Assembly: GCA_946122785.1 (NCBI GenBank)
Contig: CAMGYJ010000003.1
Span: 5,332,001-5,396,000, forward strand
Reading direction: 5' to 3'
DNA length: 64,000 nt
From: Linum tenue
Taxonomy: Eukaryota > Streptophyta > Magnoliopsida > Malpighiales > Linaceae
Under the pieces are notes generated by a model, which did no database searches, was not told the origin of the DNA, and saw only the letters and a list, made by a program, of their open reading frames with translations. How positions within the stretch are numbered: position 1 is the first letter of the stretch; every line of letters starts with the position of its first letter. Positions 22,047 to 31,599 of this stretch are shown here, one piece after another. A program made the position numbers and the translations under genes.

Positions 22047-22372
22047 CTGCAAAATCAATACACCAAAGGTGAAACCAAGAAAAACTGGTCAGGACCAACA
22101 GCATGGGTTCATCACTTCCCCCACACTTAAGGCCACCTAGGCTAACAGTGATACGCACAGCCGGTTGAATCACAGGCGACTCAACCGGAATCAAAGCAAG
22201 AATCACAGAACCAATCGCATTCACGACAAGGGCAGTACATACACCAAAGATAAAACCATGCAAGCTTAAGGCATCCCTCACCCTACTCTAAATCAGGCAT
22301 GCAAACACAGTTCTCGGTCCTACATGCTACAGTTTGATTCTCCATAAAAAGAGTAAGTAATAAGAAACACAC
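22047..22372 (-). other. Candidate 5' leader intron of the extra ORF
   Basis: In element sense a donor CCAG|GTGTGTTTC sits at 22373/22372 and an acceptor GATTTTGCAG|GAAC at 22047/22046, four bases before the ATG. The 326-bp interval is T-rich near the acceptor. It contains a PPT-like motif at 22116-22131. The intron is inferred; no transcript evidence is available here. Confidence 0.5.
22116..22131 (-). promoter_or_regulatory. Internal PPT-like motif, copy 1 of element A
   Basis: In element sense CCTTAAGTGTGGGGGA. It sits upstream of the extra ORF, inside the candidate intron. It is the third occurrence of the PPT core in this element. Confidence 0.6.
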
Positions 22373-22646
22373 CTGGAAACACAAGTGGAACTGTAGTGAG
22401 GACACGAGAAAGGGGTGAGGGACGCGAGAGGGGGCCAAAAATCGGTTGAGGAGGGTCGCCGAATAGTGGCCGGAAGACCGCCGGAAAGTCGCCGGCGGTG
22501 ACCAGCGGCGGCGGAGGGCGGCGGCCGGCGGCGGAGCGGCGGAGGGCGGCGGCGGCCAAAGAGGAGAGAGGGGAGAGGATTTTGAGAGTAGAGAGGAGAA
22601 ATTTTGGAAAAAATGAGAGTAGAGAGAGAAATGACTGGGGGTTTCC

Positions 22647-22654
22647 TTTAAATA
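22647..22654 (-). promoter_or_regulatory. Internal TATA box upstream of the extra ORF
   Basis: In element sense the sequence reads ACTATTTAAAGG. It is followed by a pyrimidine-rich stretch (TCATTTCTCTCTCTACTCTC) of the type seen at plant transcription starts, then a GCC-repeat-rich leader and the candidate intron. The palindrome array begins only six bases upstream. This is a good candidate for an internal promoter. Confidence 0.55.
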
Positions 22655-22659
22655 GTCAA

Positions 22660-23080
22660 AATACCCGGTCGGGTCTCAGAAATACCCGGTCGGGTATTTC
22701 TGATTCCTCGACCGGGGTTTGCTAAACGCAGCGTATCAAATGGGCCATTATACCCGGCCTTGAGCCAAAAATACCCGGTCGGGTAATTTTGGATCAAGGT
22801 CGGGTATTTTTGTGAAACGCTGCGTGTAAGGCCTTGAAAACCCCCGGCCTCGAACCAAAAAGACCCGGGCGAGTAATTTTGGTACGAGGTCGGGTATTTT
22901 TGTAAAAACGCTGCGTTCAAGGCCTTGGGAATCCCCGGCCTTGAACCAAAAATACCCGGTCGGGTATTTTTGGGACGAGGTCGTGTATTTCCCATTTTTC
23001 CCCCCGAGAAACAGAGGGGGGCCCGGGCATGGACCAAAAATACCCGGTCGGGTATTTTGGCCCACGACCGGGTATTACCC
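22660..23080 (-). repeat. 91-bp tandem array carrying palindromes, internal promoter region
   Basis: Units repeat with a period of 91 bp: GCAGCG/GCTGCG landmarks fall at 22728, 22819 and 22910. Each contains the near-palindrome AAATACCCGGTCGGGTATTT or a decayed form, a CCCCCGGCC block and an AACGCTGCGTT palindrome. The core palindrome also forms the arrays in both LTRs. Confidence 0.85.
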
Positions 23081-23304
23081 CCAGTTCGGCCAAAAATCTT
23101 ATTTCGCCCAAAATTTCAACCTCTCCTGCACGAAAACACCAAATCAAGGCATCACAGATGACTGAACTTCATTACAGACATGCAACTGACTCGACACGAC
23201 ACAAAAACTCAGAAAAAAGAGAAACAGAAATGCAAACCGTGGTGGGGTTGCCTCCCCACAAGCGCTTCTTTACCGTCTTTTAGCTGGACGCCCATGGTGG
23301 ATAC

Positions 23305-26144
23305 TCAGGGATGTGCAGGAACAGGTGCCTCCAAGAGTGGATCCACGTCGCTCTTGAGGTACAGCTTCAGGTTGTGGCCATGCACCCGATGGATGCGACC
23401 ACCATCATCGGTCAGCACGACCTGGCCATCCGGCAAGATGCAGGCGAGTGCGTACCCGGACGGCCAGGGTGGTCGTGGTGCAGGGGGCGGGACCAGCTCG
23501 TAGTGGTCTCCACCCTTCTTCCGTGCAGGCTTAGGCACTTGTTGCTTCGGCCGCCACTCCTCTTTGAGCTTTTTATTCGGTGGTGAGGCTGGAGGGAGCG
23601 GCGGCGAAGGAGTGAGAGGGGGATCCTGCAAAATGGGAGATGCAGACGGATACACGACAGGCTCATGTACCGGGTCAGAAATAGCATGCATAGGTGTGAC
23701 AGCAATCATAGCACAGTGATCGAAATCAGTCACAGAAAAAGTAGCCTGTTCATTCCCAGCACGCAGGATCAGTTTACCATCATGCACATCAATAAGTGCC
23801 TTGGCGGTGGCAAGAAATGGTCTCCCTAAAATCAAAGGCACATCCACATCATCATTTATATCCAGAATAACAAAATCAACAGGATATATGAATGCACTCA
23901 CTTTAACAAGCAGATCCTCTATGATACCCCTAGGATGCACAACGGAACGGTCAGCTAGCTGAATGCTCATCCTAGTAGGGCTAAGTTCACCTAGGTCTAG
24001 CTTTTTGAACAATTTGTATGGCATGACATTAATGCTAGCGCCTAGGTCCACCAAGGACTTTTCTATATGCATGCTGTCAATAGTAAGAGGGATAGTAAAA
24101 CTCCATGGGTCCTTGCGCTTTTCGGGCAGCTTGTTCTGCAGGACAGCAGAACATTCCTCGCTCAGCAGCACTGTCGAGAGATCCCCAAGTTTCTTCTTGT
24201 TGGTGAGGAGATCTTTCATGAACTTCGCGTACTTGGGCATCTTCGACAGTGCCTCCACAAATGGTACGCTGATGTTGAGCTGCTTCAACATTGCCATAAA
24301 CTTGGCAAACTCAGTCTCCAGCTTGTCTTTGTGTAGGCGAGTGGGGAAGGGAAGCTGGGGTACATGCTCCTTAACCACTGATTGTGGCTTGGGAGCAGGG
24401 GCTTCCTTCTCCACCCGCACTTCTGCATCATCGGCTGGAAGTGCTGAAGCAGGTAGTGGTTCCTCCTGCCTGGTCGGGGCAGGATCAGCCGATGTGAGCC
24501 TGCCACTCCTGGTGAAGATGGCATCCAGCTGCTTGTGCGGCTCCCGTGGATTAGGGATGGTGGTGGCAGGTAGAGTCCCCGGGGCCCGGACAGTAAGTTG
24601 GCGCGCTAGGGCACCGACTTAGTGCTGTAAATCTTGCAGAATAGCACCTTGGTTCCTCTGTCCGGCCTCCAGAGAGGCTATGCTCTGGTCCACCCTCGTG
24701 AAATTCGCCTGGCTGGTGGTCATGAATGCTGCCAAAATATTCTTCAGATCGGTCATCTGGTTGTCGAGAGTTGGGGCTGCTGCTGGCTCGGCATACTGTC
24801 GCTGGGGCTGCTGGAATGGCTGCCCCTGCCTAGGCTGGTAGGGCTGCTGCTGTGATGGTGGCCCATGCCTAGCCTGGAAGTGTTGCCTCTGCTGAAAACC
24901 ACCCGCTGGTGCTGGGAAACCAGGTGGTTTGGTGTTGTTGCTGCTCCAGGAGAAATTGGGATGCTGGCGCCATCCTTCATTGTAGGTGTTGCTGTATGGG
25001 TCCAGGCACCGAGCATTTGCGATGAAGTCCACCTGTTCTTGGGGAGTAGAGGACTCCCTCATAGCCTGACAGTCCTCCACCTGGTGATTCGGGCTCTCAC
25101 ACCACTGACACTGAGCTACTGGAGGCGTAGCTACACCTCGGTCCGGAAGGAGACTGTTGGGCTGCTTCAATGTCTGCACCAACTCAGCCACCTGCTGCTC
25201 TAAACCGGACCTGGCCTCCACAGCGTGCACACCACGGTCCCGGGACTGTCTGCCTCTGCTGCTCTGCCCCCAGGAATGATCGCGGGCAGCCAACTGATCA
25301 TCTGGTTCAGTTCGGGTGGAGTCTTAGTAAGAATATCCCCTCCTGGGCATAGAGACTCGATCACCCTATGGCTGTCTGGAGTGAGGGCGCTGTAGAAGTT
25401 CCCCACTGTGAAAGCATCACTGAAGCCATGATGGGGACACTACCAGAAATATCCCATGTGCCGCTCCCATGCATCACGAAGTGACTCATCTGGCTCTTGG
25501 CGGAAGTGAGTGATCTCCCGCTGAATCTCTGTGGTCTTCGATGCCGGATAGTACCTGTGCACGAACTTGTCTGCCAGATCGTCCCAAGAAGTGATGGACA
25601 ATGGGGGCTGGGTCTCCAACCACCTCTTAGCATTCCCCGCCAGAGAATGGGGGAAGAGGTGAAGGCGGATTGCGTCATCCGGAACACCGTTCAGCTTGAA
25701 CCCGTTTGTCAGCTGCAGAAATCGGGAAAGATGTGTCCGGGCCTCCTCATCCTTCAAGCCATGGAACTGGATGGAGGATGTAATAAGTTGAATCCAGCAT
25801 GGCTTGATCTCGAAGTTGTTTGCTGGAATTGGCGGATAGAGGATGACCGGGCAGATGTCAGCAATCCGCGGAGTGTAGTAGTACTCCAAGGTGGGACCCG
25901 GTGGTGGTGGATGATGATGGACCCCAGCTGCCTGGGGATTGGGGTCGTTCCCCAGGAACTGGTTCTCCGGAGGTGGGTTGTGATCGCCTTCCATCTCGTA
26001 CTCGTCCTCGGACTCGCTGCTCAATTGGCCGTCTCTGCGCTCTTCCGTAGCCAGTCTAGCTCGTTGTTGTCTCCTAAGTTGGTGGCTGGTGCGTTCAATC
26101 TCTGGATCCAACGGCAGTAAATCTCCCGACTGGCTACGGGTCAT
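23305..26144 (-). pseudogene. Element A gag-protease with a pol-like tail; RT and integrase core missing
   Basis: From the ATG at 26144 (MTRSQSGDLLPLDPEIER) the order is as follows. First comes the Retrotrans_gag region (GLKDEEARTHLSRFLQL..., WLETQPPLSITSWDDLADKF). Next is a CCHC knuckle (CQWCESPNHQVEDC, near 25080), a Gln/Pro-rich linker, and a retropepsin-like domain (VDLGASINVMPYKLFKKL ... ILGRPFLATAKALIDV). After a Pro-rich spacer it ends with RIHRVHGHNLKLYLKS. That ending resembles the last residues of Gypsy pol, which normally follow the integrase. The usual RT, RNase H and integrase core between protease and tail are gone. The frame has stop codons near 25437 and 24619 and a frameshift near 25250. 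Confidence 0.85.
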
Positions 26145-26269
26145 GCACTATCTGCACACAATCAAGCAATGCAAACCCGTGAAGGCACAAGTGGGAAAGA
26201 AGAAACACTCAATGAGAAAATGAAAATGCTAAAGTAACAGAAATCACTTTTCTTCAACAACCTAGCCGT

Positions 26270-26286
26270 CCCCAGCAACGGCCCCA
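26270..26286 (-). promoter_or_regulatory. Element A primer binding site
   Basis: In element sense TGGGGCCGTTGCTGGGG follows the 5' LTR after a short AGTTTT spacer. It is a two-base variant of the TGGCGCCGTTGCCGGGGA motif common in Athila/Tat-type elements. Element B retains a form closer to that consensus. Confidence 0.75.
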
Positions 26287-26292
26287 AAAACT

Positions 26293-27629
26293 TGGTTCAC
26301 TCCTACTGTCACTCTAGAAAATGGCCAAGTGTAACCACTTCCTAAAGCGTAGTATAGCGGGTTTGGGTTATAATGTCAACCCGGGTCCTAGATGTGATGA
26401 CTACTCGGTGAATTCTCGTTATCTAGCAGTGGACTTTTAGTGCAGATTCAAACAAACAAAAACACAAAGCAAGTTTAGCGGTTGTTCAAGTCAAGAGAGG
26501 TCACCCGGATATGGTTCCCCCTAGACTGCAGTTAAGCCGGATTGCAATTTACCAAGTTCAGTTTTTATGAAAGTTATACTGCGGAAGGTTCTTAAACCGA
26601 AGTCTCGACTAAAGGTCTTCAGACCCTCTCAATCTGAGTCTCTAGCGGGTGACTAACCTCCACCGGAGTAAACAGATTGAGGCCCTAACGAACCAAACCT
26701 CCACTACCGAATTGACTTCGGTACAGAATAGCGAATTGGCTCCTCGACTAAAGTCACCAATTCGCTACCTTCAATTAAGGATGCTCTATCAACCTAGGCA
26801 GATATTCTCATTCTAGGTTAAAGCAGAAACAACAGGAATTTGATCAGGATTCATGCCATTCAATCATTCAAACCTCAATCGAATATAATCAATTCACAAA
26901 CTCTGTACTTGGGTTCATACAATCAGACCTAGCATACAAATCTAGGGTTCCCCATACCCAGATGAATGGGGGAACTACTCCATAGAGAAAGAAGCAAAAG
27001 CAGATTCAGACGCGGAAATCATACTATGAAGACGGATTTCTGCTCCTGGACGTTTAATCGGCACTTCTCCAAGCTCAAGCCGGGCTCCAATGGTGATGAA
27101 GATCAAGCTATGGCACTTGGGAACTCTGGTTCGTCGCTTTCTCTCTCTAGGAATCGCTTTCTCTCTCAAAAACTCGGAACCCTTGAAAGTTGGTCTTCTT
27201 TTCCTTTTATCCACTGCCAGATCGCGATACCCGGTCGAAATACCCGGTCGGGTATTTCGGGTTTCGACCGGGTATATACAAAACGCGCCGTTTCATCCTG
27301 GGGAAAATCCCCGGTCTGACTCTATAATCCCCGACCAGGGATTTTAGCCATTTGCCCGGGCCCCCTTCTGTTTCTCACGGGTGCCCAAATTGATAAATAC
27401 CCGGTCGGGTATTTTGCCACCTGACCGGGTATTTTCTTCCTGCAGCCCCCTTAGTCCCAACTCGGCTCCTTTCGACCCAGAACTCGTTTCTCCGCCTCGA
27501 TTCCAACGCCGGGTCCTGAAATATGACAGAAATACACAACCTAGCGTGAAATCGGCTTAAAACACGAGATTCCACATCACAAACGGCTTCAGAATAGGGG
27601 TGAAAACATGTGTAATTATCGGTCTATCA
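26293..27629 (-). repeat. Element A 5' LTR
   Basis: 1337 bp, about 99% identical by eye to the 3' LTR. The open frames seen at equivalent places in both LTRs (about 117 codons, plus strand) are LTR copies and not genes. Confidence 0.9.
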
Positions 27630-27634
27630 CGTGC

Positions 27635-30600
27635 TTAAGAAGTTAAACTGAGGAAGAAGAACAAAATCCATGCTGGAGCGAAGGAGATTATTAGAAAGAG
27701 AACTGGATGATGTTCTCTACCAGGAGGAATGCAAGTGGAGACAAAGATCGAGAGCGGATTGGTTGAAGGAAGGTGACAGCACTACAGGCTTTTTTCATAG
27801 AAAGGCCTCAGAAAGAAGGAAAAGAAACACCATAAAGCGACTTTTGGATGAATCAGGAAGAGCCTGGACAGGTCAAGAAGGGGTGGGAAATTGTTTACTG
27901 GATTACTACAAGGAATTATTTACATCAGGGGAACTCCCCACAACAAGCCAGATTCTATCGGCAGTTGATCAGAGGGTTACTCCTTTGATGAATCAAGAAT
28001 TGATGAGGCCTTTCAATGGAGATGAGATATGGGAAGCTCTAAAGATGATGGGACCAACGAAGGCCCCAAGGCCAGATGGAATGCCAGCGTTTTTCTTCCA
28101 ACATAATTGGGGAGTGGTAGGGCCTGAGGTAACGAGGGCTTTGACAAACTACTTAGAGATGGGAAGTTTCCCAGAGCAACTAAATTATACTCTGATTGCT
28201 CTTATCCCAAAGACAAAAAAACCAGAGAAGCCCTCAGAATTTCGCCCTATAAGCCTTTGCCAAGTTCTGTATAAGATCATGGCTAAGGTTCTGCCAAACA
28301 GGCTGAAGCGGATTCTCCCTAAAGTGATAGGGGAGAATCAGAGCGCGTTCGTCCCAAAAAGGAACATTTTGGACAATGTATTGATAGACTTCGAATGTTT
28401 CCATGCGATCAAGAATAAGAAGAAGGCTAAAACAAGTGTCATGGCCGCAAAACTAGACATATCAAAGGCCTACGACAGGGTGGAGTGGAAATTCCTAGAA
28501 GAAATAATGACGAAGATGGGTTTTAATGAGAGGTGGGTGAATCTGATCCTGCACTATGTTAGCACAGTAACTTACTCTATCTTGGTAAATGGACACAGAT
28601 CGATGGAATTCATACCAAGCAGAGGTCTCATGCAGGGTGACCCTTTGTCACCATACCTGTTTCTGCTATGTGCAGAGGGTCTGTCAGCTTTACTTCAACA
28701 AGAAGCAAACATGGGAGCAATTTATGGACTCAAAGTCTCAAATAGGGGTCCAGCCATCTCCCATCTGCTCTTTGCAGATGATAGCGTTCTGTTTGCAAGA
28801 GCTACAACCACTGAATGTGGAAGAATAAAGGAAATCCTAAAGATCTATGAAGTGGAATCAGGTCAGAAGATCAATCTACAAAAATCTGAAATCAGCTTCT
28901 CCCCGAGTGTTGGAGAAGAGAAGGCAACTGAGTTGGGTAATATCCTAGGGATGAGAAGAGTTGAAGAACATACAAAATACCTAAGGCTGCCCACGAGAAT
29001 TGGTAGACAAAAGAAAGCAGCGTTTGGAGTGTTGGTCGACAGAGTTAGGAAGAAAGTTAAGCACTGGAAAAGCCTGACACTCTCAATAGCAGCAAAGGAA
29101 GTGCTAATAAAATCAGTGGCTCAATCTCAAGCCACTTATACCATGTCTGTCTTCCGAGTGCCAGATGGGGTGCTAGATGAGATCAGAAGAGTGATCTCGA
29201 CGTTCTGGTGGGGACAAAAGGGGGAGGAAAAACGAATTTCGTGGAAAGCTTGGAAGAAATTGTGCAGACCCAAAGAAGAAGGGGGTATTGGTTTCAGAGA
29301 CTTAGGTGGCTTCAACCTAGCTCTACTTGGGAAGCAAGTCTGGAATCTAATGAAAAATCTGGATTCCCTGGTTGCGAGTTACACCTGGCGCAGTTTGATG
29401 GCTGCAAAGAATCTAGTAAAGCAGGTTTATGATGGAGACTTGGCAATGGATCTAATATTAATATATGGGAGGACAAATGGATTCCAGGAGGTGAGGAGGA
29501 TGATTTTCGGGTGATCTCACCGAGGGTGGATCTGGACGAGGGCAATCAGGTGAGGGATTTGATTGATCATGAAACCAGAACGTGGAAACGACCCCTACTC
29601 CAACTTCACTTCAACATTACTGATCAGAATCGAATTGAAGGCATTCCCATTCCAAGACAGCCATCAATAGATAGACGAATATGGAGCGAGGAGAAGTCAG
29701 GTATTTATACGGTTAAGTCTGCCTACAAATTATAGAGGAAGAAGGCAAATGATGAGGAGGAAGGAAACGAGACTGAGGAATTGGCAGGGGAAACCTATGA
29801 CCCCATGAATTGGAAACGATTGTGGGGCTTAAACATTCCCCCAAAGGTGAAACTATTCCTATGGCGTTTCACTCATGATATATTGCCAACAGGGAAAAAT
29901 ATTGAAGGAAGAAAGAAGGAGGCTTCAGTCGAATGCCCATATTGCAATCAGGTCGAGACACAGAATCACATTTTCAGGGAATGTTCTTGGGCGACCAGGA
30001 TTTGGAGACCCACTGAATACAGGTCACTGTTCGAATAAGGGGAAGAGTTATCAAGTGGCAGCTGGCTTTGTGAAATAATGGAAAGAGTAGATGACGAGGT
30101 GCTAAGCAGGCTGGGAATGATTCTATGGAAGTTATGGAGCGAAAGGAACAATCACATGTTCAACAACCACAAACTAGAAGATTGGGAGATTGTTCCCCGG
30201 GCTCTTGATCTATTGGAAGAATTCCAATCACATAGAGAGAGGGAAGAAGGACCCAGAAGGAGCGAGCGAATTACCTGGACGCCGCTGCCGGAGGGATGGT
30301 ACAAAGTGAACGTGGATGCAGCTGTGTTGGCGAACGAGGGCACGGGACTGGGTATGGTGGTAAGGGATGCAACGGGCGTTTTCGTCTTGGCGGCTGTTAC
30401 CAGAAAGCGAATTCAATGGACACCAGAGCACGCCGAGGCCAAAGCGCTCCTGTTTGGTCTTCTCACTGACATTCACCATCAATTTCTCCCAGCCATTGTA
30501 GAGACTGACTGCCAGGGACTTTTCTCGCAAATTGGAAATGAGGATCGAAGATTGACAGAGGTGGGGTTGATTGTGGATGAGATAGAAGGGCTGGCAGCTG

Positions 30601-30776
30601 AGATTGGAGAAGATAAGGTTCGATGGGCTTTCACTAGGAGGCAAGCAAACTCAGCGGCCCACTTAACGGCCCATACAAATTGCAACTGGGAAGCATGCGA
30701 TGAATGGGTTACTAGACCCCCTGTTTTTCTTCTTTCAGCACTTGCAAACGATTGTAATGGCAACAGAAGCTCTTAA
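27635..30776 (+). pseudogene. LINE ORF2, reverse transcriptase to RNase H
   Basis: This is the continuation of ORF2 after the Gypsy insertion. It has LDDVLYQEECKWRQRSRADWLKEGD, then RT with RPISLCQVLYKIMAKVL, AAKLDISKAYDRVEW, GLMQGDPLSPYLF and the catalytic FADDSVLFA. A zf-RVT region follows (NIPPKVKLFLWRF...CPYCNQVETQNHIF), then an RVT_3-type RNase H (YKVNVDAAV, HAEAKALLFGL, ETDCQGL, AHLTAHTN) ending near 30776. A stop lies just after 27657, a frameshift at about 29430-29460, a stop near 29735 and another near 30038. The catalytic residues remain recognisable. The 3' UTR is very short (AATAAAAGC) and ends at the target duplication. Confidence 0.9.
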
Positions 30777-30817
30777 ATAAAAGCTCAGGTTGATTATAAA
30801 AACAAATGTGGGTTATG

Positions 30818-31599
30818 AAATGATATTCCTTCTTGAATATTTTTGCTGATATATTTTTTTGTTGGTATTACCGGTTTCTCGTATGGATTCAGAGATTTTT
30901 ATTCTATGCATTCTAAGAATTCAGATGTGCATTATTCACATGATTTTGGTGTGCATTCAAAAGTTTTTGATACACATCTGGAGGTGTGCAGTATTCATTC
31001 CTATGCTTTATAAAAACATATCATACCAACGATTCAACAGTAAGAATATCCTATAGATTTTACGGGTTTTAGTGGTTATATCTTACTACGAATTTTTCCG
31101 ATATGTGCGGTTTAGCAATTCTTCAAAATTTGTTGCCTCACTGCCATGTTAATATATGCCTCTCCACAAGCAAGCTACGAGAGAGAGGAGAAGGGGAATC
31201 AAAATCTTTTGTCAATTTTAAAAGCCTACGTTTTCCAACAGTTGCTTATAATTAATCGTTTTTCTTAAGAAGGATGGAAAACAAAGCATTAATTCATCCA
31301 TATTTTCTTTCTTTAAGTTAAGTACGCAGCCAAACACGTTATAATCATCTGGATTATATTTGAGTACGTGGAAAGTCCCCTCCATTCCGTCCGTACCATA
31401 CGTGCATGTGAAGGAAATTACAGCACTGCATTTGTGGGCCTGATGGGGGTTACAATTTGGGCCGTCGAGCACAAATTAAACCAGGCCGGATTAAATCTAC
31501 CAAAATGCTGACGGCTGGACTCCAACTCCTCCAAAAGGCCGAGAAACCGTCTTTTTCCTCCCCACTCAATCTTTCCCCGGAAAATCTCGTCAGAGAAAA
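30818..31599. other. Intergenic DNA and probable MED17 promoter
   Basis: AT-rich up to about 31490, then a C/T-rich leader (CTTTTTCCTCCCCACTCAATC) just before the MED17 ATG, which probably represents promoter and 5' UTR. No other gene is seen. The LINE target duplication is immediately to the left. Confidence 0.5.

Larger units (their letters stand above)
17412..27629 (-). mobile_element. Gypsy-type non-autonomous LTR element A (gag-protease plus extra ORF)
   Basis: LTRs at 26293-27629 (5', minus sense) and 17412-18751 (3') begin TGATAGACCG and end GTGAACCA in element sense. The TSD is CCTGC/CGTGC (17407-17411 and 27630-27634, one mismatch). Removing the element and one TSD restores the LINE sequence. 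The PBS is of the Athila/Tat type and the PPT is GTGGGGGAGTT. Coding content is gag, zinc knuckle, retropepsin, a short pol-like tail and then an Athila-ORF1-like frame with its own promoter-like region. RT, RNase H and integrase core are absent. The LTRs are nearly identical (about 15 substitutions and two small indels by eye in 1.34 kb, about 99%), so the copy moved recently, in trans. Confidence 0.9.
15625..30804 (+). mobile_element. L1-like LINE split by Gypsy element A
   Basis: A 13-bp direct repeat AATGTGGGTTATG flanks the block (15612-15624 and 30805-30817), which is the LINE target duplication. The LINE itself is 15625-17411 plus 27635-30804, about 5 kb. Between them is the Gypsy element with its own TSD. 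It carries a 5' UTR with two copies of a GCGAGGGTTTAGGAGAGC motif 147 bp apart (about 15657 and 15804), an ORF1 remnant, and ORF2 with endonuclease, RT, zinc finger and RNase H. Most of ORF1, including any zinc knuckle, is missing. ORF2 has several frameshifts and stops, so the copy is dead. Confidence 0.9.

Noticed and set aside
21302..22072. 256-codon plus-strand frame
   Set aside because: It is the antisense shadow of the Athila-ORF1-like frame in GC-rich sequence; the minus frame has the family features.
22498..23283. Several 70-85-codon frames through the palindrome array on both strands
   Set aside because: They are by-products of repeated palindromic units (repeated TRSGI/PTGYF-like residues) and not genes.
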